64,000 nt of DNA from Malus domestica (GCF_042453785.1 NC_091663.1:35919001-35983000), one strand, 5' to 3'; shown: positions 11,081-24,752, counted from the stretch's first letter. Made by a program: numbers and translations. Notes: generated from the sequence alone by a model not told the origin.

Positions 11081-12737
11081 GGTTGTATTGTAATAGTCTG
11101 GATTTTAATGGGTTGTAAAATTTTGGGAAATTCCAGGCTTAATACAAAATTATTATGATCTTGTTTGGTATCTGTGTCTCTGACTATTCTTTTGTCACGA
11201 AGCTTGGAGTAATTTCTTTGAATCTTCTCTTTCCATTGGAGTTTTAATCTGCGCACTAATGCTGTTAAACTTCAACAAAATTGGTTGAATAATTGGGTTG
11301 TTGGGAAGAAAATTTCGCATCAGAAAATGGGAATGATTTTTGTTCAGCTAAGCTGTATCTGTTATCGAATTTCTTATGTATAAGATTTGAATTTAAGATT
11401 TTTTATTTTTAAGCGAAGTGGAATAATATTAGATTGTTGTGTAAGATTATTTCGGATTAGAGGACAAAGTTGGATTGATTTAGACTAGACTAAAAACAAG
11501 ATAATTAAGAAACTATAATATTATATTAATTAATGCATATATTGTAATATTTTATATTATTTTATGTTTATATAATAATATTTTATGTTTTTTAATGCAT
11601 ATTTATTCTCTTTTTACTTTACTCCAAAAAGACTAGCCTCTAGAACTATTTTTCTTTTCTTCTCCCTTTGGCTCCACCTCATTTCTTCTTTCCTCCATCT
11701 TTTTCCTACAAAACACAGGTAAAGTTCATTGCAAATCCTTCAAAACAAGCTTATCCTCTTCACCCTCTTGTCGTTGTTAAAGCATTTCCACTTTCCTTAG
11801 CCTTTTTTTTTCGAAAAAATTTCGGATCTCTCTCCTTTCTCTGATACATGCATTGGCTTTTTCGCCTACAAAGCCATCTCATAATTTTCTAGAAATGGGT
11901 GGATTTTGAATTTTGTTGTTATTTTTTTGCCTTTTTTAATTTATTTTAAAAAATTTTGTGGTTGGATTTTGAGGTTTGGACAGTAGGTGCGGCTTTGTTT
12001 CAGATCTGAGCGGTGATTAAAAGGTGTTGCAGAGGAACACTTGCAGACGACGCAACATGTAAACGATGCAGCGGGCGAATAGTGCAGGTTTGAGGACAAG
12101 ATTAGCAATCCCATACATATTGGGGGTCCTTGTTAAGACTACCTAGTGAAAGACTTAATCAGTGCGAGTCCGATCTAGTCTCATTAATGGTAATCCTTGT
12201 TTGCATCAAATACCGGCTAGCAATCCCAGCTAAGCCAGTCCAATCCAAGGAAGTTTAGTGAGGGCAAACAAATGCCTCCTGAAAGTATTAATCAGGGAAT
12301 AAAATGTAATTTTAGTTATGAAAGTGAGATTAAAAAAATTAAAGGTAGTATAGTGAGAATTTCATAATATTTGAGAGGTAAATTGCGTATGTTTTTGTAG
12401 AATTTTTGTTGTGTGAAGTGTTATGTCATACTTTAATTGGGTTTTTGACGTCTAAAGCTAACACAAGTATGTATTTGAAAGTACTAACTATGAAAGTTAG
12501 GCGAGGAAAAACTAACACTGTGTTTAAACGAAAAAACCTAACATTGGTCTTTGGATGAGGAAAACAATAGAATTTAAATACATAATTTTTTATTTTTAAA
12601 CTCTTCCTATAGAATTTGAAAATGACACTTATTTATATGAAATTTAAAGTTAGAAATTAGAAGTTTCAAATTCCAATTTTTTTTTTTACCTGGTAATATA
12701 ATTTGAATTGCCATTTGGCGGGTGGGTTAAGTGATTT
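11081..12737. other. Intergenic, no gene recognised
   Basis: After the H2A.X 3' UTR the region is AT-rich (11500-11620), then pyrimidine-rich (11640-11850). The block 12000-12270 has higher GC and an internal partial symmetry ('gctagcaatccca...') like a transposon remnant, but I cannot assign it. No reading frame with family features is present. Confidence 0.4.
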
Positions 12738-12900
12738 GTGTTGATGTGCGGTGCAATGAGAAATTTTGTGGGTGCAAATAGTAGCTCCGTTTCATTTTAT
12801 CTTATTCAGCCCCTTAAATCCCCACCAAAACAAGTAAATTCGTTCTCCGCCCTTCGCTCACAATTCACAAACTCCGAGAGAGCTTCTCTGGCGGAAGCAA

Positions 12901-14950
12901 TGGCGGCGCCGCTCGTCAACCTCGCCGCGAATCTAACAGTCTCAAAGCTCTGCTTGGGTTCGCCTGCCTCCTCTCCCAATTTCCAATACTGTCCGTTGCA
13001 TTCCCACTGAGAATCTGACTCATTCTTCTTCGCAGGGACGATGACTTTCGGCGAGCAAAACTCGTCGCCGGAGTCCCTTCAACTCCTCGGCGGAGCTGTC
13101 GAGGCCGGAATCAACTTCTTCGACTCGGCAGAAATGTACCCGGTGGTTCAGCTAGCGGAGACTCAGGGGAGGAGCGAGGAGTACCCCGGCCGCTGGATTA
13201 GGGAGAGCAAAACGATACATCATCGTTTTGGCCACCAAGGTAGTTAATAAGCTCTGGTTTTAAGTTCTAACAAGCCATGCTAATGGTGTTATCAAGCAAT
13301 ATAGTTCAGAATTTTGGTTCTGCTTAAGCACTTTGTTTTATGACTTGCTTAGTGATGGATTATGTAATGTTTAAATGCAATTTAAGGCGGTTGCAGACGG
13401 ATTACATCGATCTTTATCAGATTCATTGGCCCGATCGGTTTGTATGTAGACATATTTTTGTAGTGGTTTGTAAAATTAGTGCAAAATTTAAGTTAATTGC
13501 TATATGATGTTCAAAGTTTAATATTTTTTTCCCAATTAAGTATGTTTACTTTTCAAAGAATTTACTTGACTTCACCGCGGTTTGGAGAAACTTGTGCTTC
13601 AATGCGCCGAGCGTTTAGTACACTTCAGCTGATTAGTGATTGTTTTCGTAGCTATGTTCCCATGTTTGGGGAAACAGAATATGATCCAACGCGGCAGTTT
13701 TGTTCAATTCCTATGGAGGGACAACTGGATTCTCTTGGGAGAGCTGTTGATTCGGGTAAGGTTAATTTCATACTGCTGGTTTATTTTCGCTCTTTGTTGA
13801 TAAGTCGTTTGGTTTGGCGATTTTGTTCTTTATTGCAATGGTTTGAGAACATGGCGATGGCGTAATGCATGAAAAGTTTTGTTTTGTAGATCAGATATGT
13901 TGGTCTCAGTAACGAGGTGTCATGAAGTTTGTTCAGGTAGCTGAAAGGAGCACTTGCCGTCCCAAGATTGTGTCTCTGCAGGTTGTCTATTTGATGGAAT
14001 TCACTCTCACTCAAATGGTTACTGTATTGCTCTATCGATTTTTGGACTAATTCGACTGATTGTTTGTTTGACAGAATGCATACAACTTGCTATGCCGAAC
14101 TTATGATTCTGGATTGGCTGAATGCTGTCATCATGAGAGGTATTCAAAGAGTTTGATTTCCGAAAAAAGTGATAACTGAACTATTCATCACGCATGAAAC
14201 TAAAGGGAAAATTTGTTCGAACTTTGAATTGCCTATGCCAATTTCTTGATAAAGTTCAATTCAACGTTTTAGGATCAGTTTACTAGCTTACAGCCCCCTC
14301 GCAATGGGTATACTCTCTGGGAAAGTATTTTTTGCATGATGAGGGTCCGGCAGATGCTTGGTTGAATGTTTTTAGAGGTCACTTCTCAAGATTTTCCATC
14401 TAATATTTTAGAATGTACGAGTTTCTGCACTCTATGCGATGATATTGTATTGATTAAACTGTTATGTTTCTTCACCAGGGGAAATATTCGGAAGGGGAAT
14501 CCAGATACAACCTGTCCAATCACATCATAAGAGCAGCAGCCATGGTACAGATTTTCGTCTGTTAACTTTGATAGGTTTACTGAAAGATTTCTGAATTCTG
14601 AATCCAGGGTTTAAAACTCCGATAAAAGTCTCGGTATGATGATGGTCTGTAATTATAAATGAAGTATTAGTTCTAAAGAGTTTCTGAAATTTCCTCGTCC
14701 CTTTTTCTCGACATGGTTGCTGAAACCATACAGCCATCTACTGATTGCAGCATGATTGTTGGCTCTCAGTTGTTGGATTAAGATCGTAGTTCTTTTAATT
14801 TCTTGAGCTAAATATCTACGTTTACGCATTTGGCAGCCTTTGTTTTGAGCTGCCTCCTCGTTGCAAGTGTTATTTTCGGAGCAACCAAGTCACGGCAGCT
14901 TCAGGAGGTTCTAGACGGGTGCAAGAAGGTCGAGCTCAATTCATTCTGCT
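12901..14950 (+). pseudogene. Tas-like aldo/keto reductase, decayed gene with recognisable exons
   Basis: Exon pieces match the plant/bacterial Tas family of NADPH-dependent aldo/keto reductases. They run in order: start and LTVSKLCLG (12901-12960), GTMTFGEQN to the AEMYP region (13037-13200), LQTDYIDLYQIHWPDR (13388-13438), YVPMFGETEYDPTRQF to VDSGK (13650-13756), the IRYVGLSNE block (about 13886), AERS..PKIVSLQ (13935-13980), AYNLLCRTYDSGLAECCHHE (14074-14140), LLAYSPLAMGILSGK (14283-14322), GKYSEGESRYNLSN to AAAM (14479-14545) and VASVIFGATK with QLQEVLDGCK (14830-14930). The gene is broken. A frameshift lies near 13205-13225 between the WIRES and IIVLATK segments, and another near 14322 after LSGK. 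The segment between LATK and LQTDY is missing, and an early stop follows the RYVGLSNE block. Typical family length is about 350-410 residues. The exon order and splice-like borders (for example 12960/13036) show an unprocessed relic, not a retrocopy. Confidence 0.8.
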
Positions 14951-15837
14951 AAATTTCTTCCTCGTCGGGAATATGTTATCTTCTTGTTTCTGGTATGTAT
15001 CGCATCAGCTGTAGAATTAGTCGAATTGATGTTTAATGATGACATTGGTCTAGAAAAGTTCATGAGAACACGGTAGGCTGTCTTTTTGGTAACAAAAGCA
15101 TGTGGTGGATGCTGATATATATGGCCCATATGCCTACCCCTTTTAGTCTGTCTGTTCGAATCCTTGGGGACCGGTGGATCTTGGTATGAACTATAAATTA
15201 CATTTCAAAGTCGAATGCGGTGATTAAGTCACAAGTTCAGAGTCCGATTCCCTTAAAAGCACCATGTAACTTAAGGTAACTTAAGGAAGTGCGCTTATTC
15301 TCTCGTACTGAAAAGTATGCCACTTGTACATTCTTTCTCCCTAGTTTCCGAAAACTTTGAAGGCACCCCGGTCTGTGCTACCTGACCGGTGGCGTTGACT
15401 GACCGGGGTTGTCGGAGGTGAAAAATGTTGTGCAGGGAATTTTTAGATAGTGAGAGCTACTTGTTGCAGGCATGAAACATGGATCCTTGGATATGAACGC
15501 CTTCGGCAGAGTCTTTATGTTGTTACATTTTGTGGACAATATGGACAAGAAAAAGAAAGCCTCGCTGAAATTAGAGAAATAAATGGGCGGATATTCAAAA
15601 GACTAACACCTTTAGGCCATTCTAGAACGAATAAGATTTATTCTGGATTTCTGTGTTTAAAGTTTGTATATCGAGAGATTCAGACTATTTAAGAGAATGA
15701 AAAAAAGATTTGAATTGTTCAAGTTTTTGGATTTTGTGAAGTGTAGTAGTCAAATGCGCTTATATGATATAAACCCATATTCGACACATCAGAGCACCCA
15801 CCACTCCCCATGGTTTGGGAAGATATACTTTGCCGAT
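14951..15837. other. Intergenic, no gene recognised
   Basis: Between the reductase relic and the MITE I see only short non-family frames. A TACTGAAAAG... region around 15300-15440 has moderate GC but no recognisable product. Confidence 0.4.
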
Positions 15838-16010
15838 CCTCTTTGTGGGAATTCGGAGGATTAATTAATCATATTCGTTCATCGTATATCGTGCGATCAA
15901 TTTTTGTTAGGTACTATTTATATTTAATTTTAAATTATAATTTCTGACCGTATAATGTATGATGAACGAACATGATTGATTGATCATCTGAATCCTCACA
16001 AAGTGGATCC
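15838..16010. mobile_element. Palindromic MITE
   Basis: The left arm (ctttgtgggaattcggaggatt...cgttcatcgtatatcg) is mirrored by the right arm (...tgatgaacgaacatgattgattgatc...gaatcctcacaaag). It belongs to the same family as 9735-9935. It lies about 540 bp upstream of the BSL1-like start codon. Confidence 0.65.
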
Positions 16011-16546
16011 TTTTCCCATGGTCTGGACGCTTTTGTGCTTGGTGCCCGGGAGTTTCTGAAAAATGAGAAACACTAATACTACCGTCAAATCATATTATAA
16101 CATGTGTACTGATTATAGCGGGATATTTTCTAGTGTGTAATCTACTAGTACTCAACTCCAAACACAGAAATTGTATAGTTTTGACTTTTGAGATTCCCTC
16201 TACGGAAAAATGGAGCCGTTGACTTTCTGCGCTGTCTAGAAGACCCAAAGTCCGAAACCCCTACGGACCTCTACGATTATTCAATTCAATTTCCATCAAA
16301 TAAATAATTAAAAATAAATTAAAAAAATTATAAAAAAAAGAAAAAGAAAATTGAAGTGCCTGCAGCCTAAGGCCGGGCCCCACAGAGAAGCACGACAATC
16401 TCAGCGATCAAAGCTTCATCATCGTCACCGCGTAGAAAGTTGAGAGAGAGAAAAAAGTAGAGAGTAGAGAGAGGGAATCAGGAGATCAAATCAGACGGCT
16501 CTAGCGGTGGTGGTGGTGCTGCTTCTGCTTCCGGGTTTGGGTTTTG

Positions 16547-19500
16547 ATGGGTTCGAAGCCATGGCTGTACCCGGCGCCGACCTATCGTACTCTCGAGACC
16601 TATTGGGATTGCGACGACGACGCCCCTGGTCCCCGCTGCGCTCACACCCTCACCGCCGTCGCCGCCACTAAGACCCATGGCCCCCGTCTCATCCTCTTCG
16701 GCGGTGCCACCGCCATTGAAGGCGGCGCTGCCTCCGCCCCTGGCATCAGTTACCATCTCTGTCCCTCCTCGATATTTGTACTACTGTTTCAATTCGAATC
16801 TCGGTTTTGCTTTTCTTTGGAATTTGATCTGATTGTGAATGTAGGGTTAGCTGGGGTGACCAATTCGGTGCATTCGTACGATGTTCTCACCAGGAAATGG
16901 ACTAGGTAATTTCTAATTGCTTTATCAATTTTTGGTTTCTGTATTTTGCAAAACTTGTGGGAATTGAATTGGATTCTTACTGATCGTTCTTCTGCTTTGG
17001 GGGTGGTTCAAATTTTGAAGAATGAGGCCTGCAGGTGAGCCACCGTCTCCGAGGGCAGCTCACGCTGCGGCTGCGGTGGGCACTATGGTTGTATTTCAGG
17101 TGAATTGAGTAATACATTTCAAGGAATGATTCGAAAACTTCTTACTGGGTTGAATGAGTGTTAAAGTTGATATGTGTTAATCTCTATGTTTAGGGTGGTA
17201 TAGGTCCTGCTGGGCATTCCACAGATGATCTATACGTGCTGGACTTGACCAACGATAAGTTTAAATGGCACAGGTGAACATAACTGACCTTAACTGAGCT
17301 TATCCTACTGGAGAGTTTACTGATTAATCTTCAAAGATACGGTACAAATGATCTGTTTTTGGTTTTTGTTCTCTGTCCGTAGAGTGGTTGTACAAGGACA
17401 AGGTCCTGGGCCTCGCTACGGCCATGTAATGGACTTAGTTGCTCAAAGATATCTTGTTACTGTCAGTGGAAACGATGGTGGGTGTATTCTTTAAACCCTA
17501 TTTGTTCGCTATCCATCCATAGATTCCATGCACTTCACTGTTGTCAAATGCAGTTACTTTTTGAAGCATTGACGTTTACTATCTTTACCTAATATTTTTT
17601 TTAAAGGAAAAAGAGTCCTTTCTGATGCCTGGGCTCTGGATACTGCTCAGAAACCTTATGCATGGGCTAGGCTGAGCCCAGAAGGTGATAGGCCTTCTGC
17701 TAGAATGTGAGTAGTATTCATATTTCAATAAGTGAAAAGTTATGAAAGTGGTGGTGAACTTTGTTTTTATGAACCAACCTTATTTTGCAGGTATGCAACA
17801 GCCAGTGCCCGCTCAGATGGTATGTTTTTGCTTTGTGGTGGAAGAGATATTTCTGGAGCGGTATGTGAAATCTGAGTCTACCTCTCTATCATTCTTGTAT
17901 ATTGCCTCTGTCAATTTATACTGGAGGCCACTTGAGCTAAACGAGTTATCTGATTTTGTTTGCTTTGCTCATATCTATGCTCCCACAGCCACTAGCAGAC
18001 GCTTATGGACTGCTTATGCATAGAAATGGTCAGTGGGAGTGGACCCTTGCACCTGGAGTATCACCTTCACCAAGGTATCAACATGCGGCGGTAAGTGATA
18101 ATATATAAACTAGGAATGCAGAGTTACCCATTTGTGTGTTGCATGATTATTTTATATGTTTTTTTTTTTTTTTTTACTTTTTTCTTTGGAGTGAAGCACT
18201 TAGGTTACTGAACATATTTTGATAGAAGAAATCATATAATGTTTGTGGTACTAATGCATTTTGCATTTTCTACACACCTAGCTGCCTATCTTCTGAGTTA
18301 CCTTTACCCTTTTGAGTTTGAACCTTATTTTAGCACCTAATTGACTATTCTGCTATCAGGTTTTTGTTGGGGCAAGATTACATGTTACAGGAGGTACTCT
18401 TAGGGGAGGCCGTTGTATAGAAGGCGAAGCAGCTGTTGCAGGTAATTTTTTGGTTGCGAATTTTGTTACCACATGATTATGTAAGTTCATTAAATTTTCT
18501 TAATATCTTTTGTTTCTATCTTCCTTTCTTCTTATTTGATAGTATTGGACACTGCTGCTGGAGTTTGGTTAGACAGAAATGGGCTTGTGACTTCCTCACG
18601 CACAGGAAAGGGACAGAATGATTATGATCCTCCTTTGGAGCTCATGCGTCGTTGCCGCCATGCAGCTGCATCTCTTGGTGTTCGTATATACATTTATGGT
18701 GGTCTTAAGGGAGGTAAAGAGTTTAGAACCCAAATGAAAATGTGAATAATGTAATTGAATAATGGATGCAGCCTTCCTCTGCTTACGTGGTTCTATCATG
18801 TTTAAGGTCTTTTGTTTATCTTCTTGTACAGACATCCTGTTAGATGACTTCCTAGTTGCAGAAAATTCATTATTTCAGTCTGAAGGTAATTCGCCTGTTT
18901 TAACTTCTGAGAGACCCCCAACTGTATCAAGTCCCAGAATGTTTCATGCCAACACAAGTACTTTTGGAACATCATCTGATGGTGAACATGAGAGTCCCTC
19001 ATCAAGTCGCTCAAGGTATTATTCTGTTTCGTCTTTTCCCTCTCTACCAAGTACTTTGACTGAGCCACGTGCTCATAATTTGTGCCATAAATCGTTATTT
19101 TTGGCAGCATGGACAAAAGTTCAATGGAGAAACTCCGGGAGGCTTCTGCTGCCGAAGCTGAGGCAGCTAGTGCTGTTTGGCAAGCTGTGCAGTCAACATC
19201 TGCTACTCCTGCTGAAGAAACATCTGTTTCAGATGATAACTCGCAAGTTGCAGAAACATTGTCGGATGGTAGTGACACTGAGGCTGATGTTCGCCTTCAT
19301 CACAGAGCTGTATGTCCTTTGCATCAAAACTTAATTGAGGGATTTTTTCTTCTTTGAGCGGCATAAATTATAATTTGCTGTTGTTGTAGGTTGTTGTTGC
19401 CAAAGAGGCTGTAGGTAACTTGGGTGGGATGGTAAGACAGTTGTCTTTGGACCAATTTGAAAATGAAAGCAGACGAATGATTCCAATGAATAATGACTTA

Positions 19501-21941
19501 TCATATCCCAACAAAAAGTTCACCAGGCAGAAGTCTCCACAAGGGCTACATAAAAAGGCAAGTGTCAATTAACATTTGAGCCACCCTCTCTCTCTCTCCG
19601 TAATTTTTTTTACTTGAAGGATTTTTTTGTTATGTGTTAATTGACAGGTTTTGGTCTGGTTATTTGTTTCCTTGCAGGTTATATCTACATTGTTGAGGCC
19701 TCGAAACTGGAAAGCCCCTGTCAATAGGAAGTTTTTCATGGATTCTTATGAAGTGGGAGAACTTTGTTATGCTGCTGAGCAGATCTTTATGCAGGAGCAA
19801 ACAGTTCTTCAGCTGAAAGCCCCTGTTAAAGTATTTGGCGATCTTCATGGACAGTTTGGTGATTTAATGCGCTTATTTGATGAATATGGATTTCCATCTG
19901 CTGCCGGAGACATAACGTAAGTTGAATATTTTTGCTTATGCTATATCTGTCAATGTACTTGTAGAAAGAATTTGTTTTGCACCAGAACTGTGACTCTTGA
20001 GTTTTACTGAAGAAATAAAGTCGAATATGAAAGAATTCACTCCAATTCTTTGTTTAATAATTTTTCTAAATGTTACAGCTATATAAACTATGATTCAAAA
20101 AATAAAACAGACTTTTCAGCTAGGCTAGCTATTGTTACAGGTATATCGACTACTTGTTTTTGGGGGATTATGTCGATCGAGGACAGCACAGCTTGGAGAC
20201 CATAACTTTGCTCCTTGCACTGAAGGCAAGTGCTGCTTTAAGTAACCTAATTTATAAATTTTTGTACTCCCCACTTTTATATTTGACCATATGCCCTGAT
20301 TGTTTTTGCAGATTGAGCATCCTGACAATGTTCACTTAATACGTGGAAACCATGAAGCTGCTGATATAAATGCACTCTTTGGTTTTCGTATTGAATGCAT
20401 TGAGAGAATGGTACGGGTTTTAATTATACGGACATGATGCAGTCTTCTCTGGATTTCAAAATATTAAAAGTTATACTGATTTATGTGCATGTAGGGCGAG
20501 AATGATGGAATATGGGCATGGACTCGATTCAATCAACTTTTCAACTATCTCCCACTTGCTGCTCTAATTGAAAAGAAAATTATCTGTATGCATGGAGGCA
20601 TTGGGAGATCCATCAATTCTTTAGAACAGATAGAGAAGCTTGAAAGACCCATTACAATGGATGCTGGGTCTATAGTTTTAATGGATCTTTTGTGGTACAC
20701 TCTTGCTCAATTCATCTGTCCGTTTGCTGTTAAATTAATCGCTCATGTTTATGATCTTATTGACATCTATGTACACAGGTCTGATCCCACAGAAAACGAT
20801 AGTGTAGAGGGCTTGAGACCAAATGCCAGAGGGCCTGGTCTTGTCACCTTTGGGGTACGCAGTTTTGGGTTATTTTTCCCTATTTCTACTCTTGCATTAC
20901 TCTTCATATTGCTTTGTTTTCCCCCTTCTGGCATTGATAGTGCACGGAAGTATCTGTTAGGGTTTAGGTGGGGGCCACTTATCAAAAACAAAAAGTAGGA
21001 GCCACTGATATGATGTTAAGTTTATAGCAATTTTGACAATTCACATACAATAGTAAAGATATAGCTGTTTATGATTTACTGAAAAAGCCTAACACCTTGA
21101 GAACTGTAGTCCAAGCGACGGTATAGGCAATTGATTGAAACCACATTCTTTAACATCAAACAAACTGGACATTTGATGATATGAGAGCAGGTTTGTTATA
21201 CCTAATCACCATTACTGTAGTGACATTACATCAGTATCGATTTTCTTTTGGAATACCGACAGTGTCGACTCCTTTAAAATCTTGTTGTTGGGGACAACCC
21301 TTTTGTATGGTCACCCCTTTCATGTGCATAATTTTAAGTCTTAAGATATACATGTACTACCATACTAATATATTCTTGCTACTTGCAGCCTGATCGTGTC
21401 ACGGAATTCTGTAAAAGAAACAAATTACAACTCATTATACGAGCTCATGAATGCGTCATGGATGGATTTGAAAGATTTGCCCAGGGACAGTTGATCACTC
21501 TTTTCTCTGCAACCAACTATTGCGGTAAGCAAAATCTTTGTAAGTTTCTTTCCCATGTTGTGGTGCTTGCTGTCTCATATGGCCTTTTCATGCAGGGACG
21601 GCAAACAATGCTGGTGCTATACTGGTTGTTGGCAGAGGTTTGGTTGTGGTTCCGAAATTAATCCATCCTTTGCCACCTCCTCTTCAGTCACCGGAGACAT
21701 CTCCTGAACGGGTCATAGACGACACATGGATGCAGGTAAGCACATGTATAATGTCGTTAAATATGTATGTGCCTTTAATGGGTTATTATTTCTTGTATCG
21801 TAAAATCTGTCACCCGTTGCCTCTCTCATACTCTCATATGTTTCTGTTGTTCTGCAGGAGCTCAACATTCAAAGACCACCAACACCTACTCGTGGCCGAC
21901 CACAGCCTGATCTTGATCGAAACTCACTTGCATATATATAG
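16547..21941 (+). CDS. BSL1: BSL1-like Ser/Thr phosphatase with Kelch repeats, 21 exons
   Basis: Exons: 16547-16748, 16845-16905, 17021-17099, 17194-17273, 17383-17477, 17607-17706, 17791-17860, 17989-18090, 18360-18441, 18543-18713, 18832-19015, 19108-19309, 19390-19557, 19678-19916, 20141-20225, 20312-20410, 20495-20694, 20779-20854, 21389-21524, 21596-21735, 21858-21941. These keep one frame throughout and give 884 residues, close to plant BSL1. The N-terminal half holds Kelch blades ([36 protein letters not shown]). The C-terminal half is a PPP-type phosphatase with [28 protein letters not shown] and SATNYCG, which are the metal and catalytic motifs. BSU1/BSL phosphatases dephosphorylate BIN2-type GSK3 kinases in brassinosteroid signalling. 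Start chosen at the ATG that opens [11 protein letters not shown]. Two introns (after 19557 and 20225) begin with GC. The gene looks intact. Confidence 0.95.
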
Positions 21942-23301
21942 CTGACAGATTTCTGTATTTTACAACTACTGAATGTGACAATCCACATTTCTCTAGAGGT
22001 ATGATCCTTTTCCAATTCCCACATTCTGGATTGCCTCGCTCAACACAGCGCGCTGTCGTGTTCTCATCGAAGTTGCAGAGGTTGAAGCCTTGTCTAGTGT
22101 ACACAATCTGAGAATGCTAGAAATTTAGATGTTTCGGGACCGAATTATTCATTCCTAGTTGATCGATTTTGTAACATATGTACAACAACATGGTTTGTGG
22201 AAGAGATGTAAAAGTGTTTTCAAGTTTTTGAAGCTAAATAGATAGAACTTATAGGGAAGGGAAATTGGTTAATTTAGTTTCACTGTGATATATGTAACAT
22301 AAATAATATCGTACATTTGATTCATTTTAAAGTGTTTATTCTCTTGTGGAAAATCATGTTTCAGAACAACCTTAGATTTGCAATTGTATAATTGTTCTCT
22401 TGATACAAGCGATATTGGGAGCGGGTCGATTACTAGAAGCACTTGAAGTGCATTTTGGAAGAAGCACTAGTTATTTGCTTCTTGTAGGACATACTTAAAG
22501 TGTTTTTTGAGGATTTACCTTCACTTCTACAAATGATTGATTTCAAAAATACTCTTACCAAAAACACTTTCGGCAGTTTTAAAAGAACTTCCAAACAAAC
22601 CTAGTGACTAAATTATGCAACTTCTTCTGCTCCTTGTGGAACTAGTGTCAATTTTGCTTGTTAAGGAAGTTATGGCAAGGATTATCATCTTTATATTCAA
22701 AACCCATATACAACCATATCCCCTTGGCCCACTCCACCCCCGTGTTATGTCAACTTGGTTCTCTTCTTTGCAGGTGTGTTGGTTCTAGACAGCTTGGTCG
22801 GTTGCAGCGCTCCAAATCTGATTTTGCTATGGATTTTCCTTTTTTTTTTTGTTACTTAAGCTGTGCTTGACCCTTCTCCATTCTGGTTCCTACATGATTG
22901 TCACTCCGGTGGTTGCTGGCAAGAGTTTGGCAACGGCGGGCTGCTTCTTCGGGTTGGATTTTATGTTATTTTTATCTTTGTCATGTGTTTTCAAATTCAG
23001 GCATTTGTCGTTGTGGGATTGTGCCTCCCACTGTTTGTCTTGGGTCGTTGGCTGGCTTTGTAATTTGCTTTAAACTTAATGAATTCTCACTTTTCGTCTA
23101 GAAAAAAGGGGGTGTGCTGTCCACATATCCCTTTTTATTTTATACATACTCTCTTAATTTACGGCCGTCGAATCAATTAAATTAAAAAAGAATAAAGGAT
23201 AAAAATTAACAAGGATGTGTGAATAGCACACCAAAACCAAAAAAACCCGTAGACAACTATGCGTTTTAAGTTCCAAAAAATAATTCTCTAATTAAAATTT
23301 T
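21942..23301. other. BSL1 3' UTR and intergenic repeat remnants
   Basis: The 3' UTR probably extends to about 22350. The stretch 22420-22605 ends in 'aacttccaaacaaacc' and carries 'gaagcac...gcttctt' inverted pieces, and looks like a hAT-type MITE related to 33850-34020. The stretch 22650-23100 has higher GC and ends in 'taatgaattctcac', and may be a retroelement 3' remnant. No gene is supported. Confidence 0.4.
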
Positions 23302-24687
23302 GGGTTAATCTCTGTTTACTATCCTAAAGGTTCGTGGTTTTCAACATTTGGTACATGAAGTTTTCCCAGAGTCATACCTCAAGTCTTAAATTTGGGACAA
23401 TTTCATACCTCTGTTAGTCAAACTGTTAAGTTTACCGTTAACTGATGACGTGGCACCCATGTGGATAATAACGGGACGCCACGTGTCATTCGCGTGGAAA
23501 TTAAAAATAAATTATTTATAAAATAAAATAAAATAAAATAATTAATTAATTAAAAAAAAAACCCTTCTTCCCCAAATCCCACTTGTACCCACCCTACCAC
23601 CCACCCCTTCATCTTCCCCAAATCCCTCCTCCCTCTGCAACAACAACGACCCGAGGCACCACCTCGCCTCGCCCCTCCGACGAGCTTCACCGCCACTAAC
23701 AACCATCACTGTCTACCTCGCATATCCCCGTTCCCCTCGTCCCGCTCTCTCTCCTCTGTGCTTGAGGACCACCTTGCCTCACCCTTCCGACGAGCTTCAC
23801 CGCCACCAACAACCATCACTGTCTACCCTACACATCCCCGTTCCCCTCGTCCCGCTCTCGTTCCTCTGTGCTCGAGGCACAGCTACAGCAATGGCATCCA
23901 CCATCGCCATACTTCCCGATGAGATTTCACGGTGCTTCAACCTGGGAAAGCCTCGGGATGCTAATATTCTTTCATTTTTGTCATGGTGGTTTAATTTTAA
24001 CCTAGAGTTTGCGATTTAAACGTCGGATTTACACATGAACAGAGAAAGCAAGAAACTCATTTTTCCGGCGAAGGTCAGACGGCTTTTGAGCCGTTTTCAG
24101 GCCACTTTCCGGTTACGGCATGGCCAAATATTGGTATATTTATACTCCACTCCTCCGTAGCTTCAATTTGGTATATAATATGTCTAGGTTTTGGGGTTGA
24201 TCGGAGCTCGGGGAGCTTTGGCGTTCTTCTTCGTGGAGTCATTTTAACTAAATTTACAATGGACTCATTAGTGATAAAATGTTGGGGTGTGGGTGCGAGA
24301 GAAAGAGTGTTAGGGGGGGGTGGGAGGGTCGGCATGGGTGGGATTTGGGGAAGAAGGTTTTTTATTATTATTATTATTATTATTTTTTAATTTTTTAAAT
24401 TAATTAATTATATGTTATAAATAATTTATTTTTAATTTTCACGTAGATGACACGTGGCGCTTAATTATTGTCCATATAGACGTCATGTCATCAGATGACA
24501 CGTGGCGCTTAATTATTGTCCATATAGACGTCATGTCATCAGTTAACGGCAGACTTAGCAGTTTGACTAATAGAGGTATGAAACTGTCCCAAATTTAAGA
24601 CTTGAGGTATGATTCTGGAATGAAAAAAATTTTATGTACCAAATGTTAAAACTACAAAACTTTGGGGTAGCAAACAGATATTAACCC
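23302..24687. mobile_element. TIR element with near-match 9-bp flanks, same type as 252-2690
   Basis: The left end GGGTTAATCTCTGTTTACTA and the reverse complement of the right end (agggttaatatctgtttgctacccc) match and continue for about 150 bp to the 'ccacgtgtca' blocks. The flanks TAAAATTTT / TAAAAATTT suggest a 9-bp target duplication with one change. The interior holds a pyrimidine-rich region with a tandem duplication of about 110 bp (about 23672-23768 and 23782-23880). The element ends about 130 bp upstream of the UTP15-like start, so it forms part of that gene's promoter region. Confidence 0.75.
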
Positions 24688-24752
24688 TAAAAATTTAGTA
24701 ATAAGAGTTAAATACAGAACGGCGTCGTCCAGCGATCTCCCATCAAAAGCCA

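Noticed and set aside
22650-23100. Possible gene with several overlapping short frames
   Set aside because: Frames shift every few dozen codons and no family is recognisable; probably a retroelement 3' remnant.
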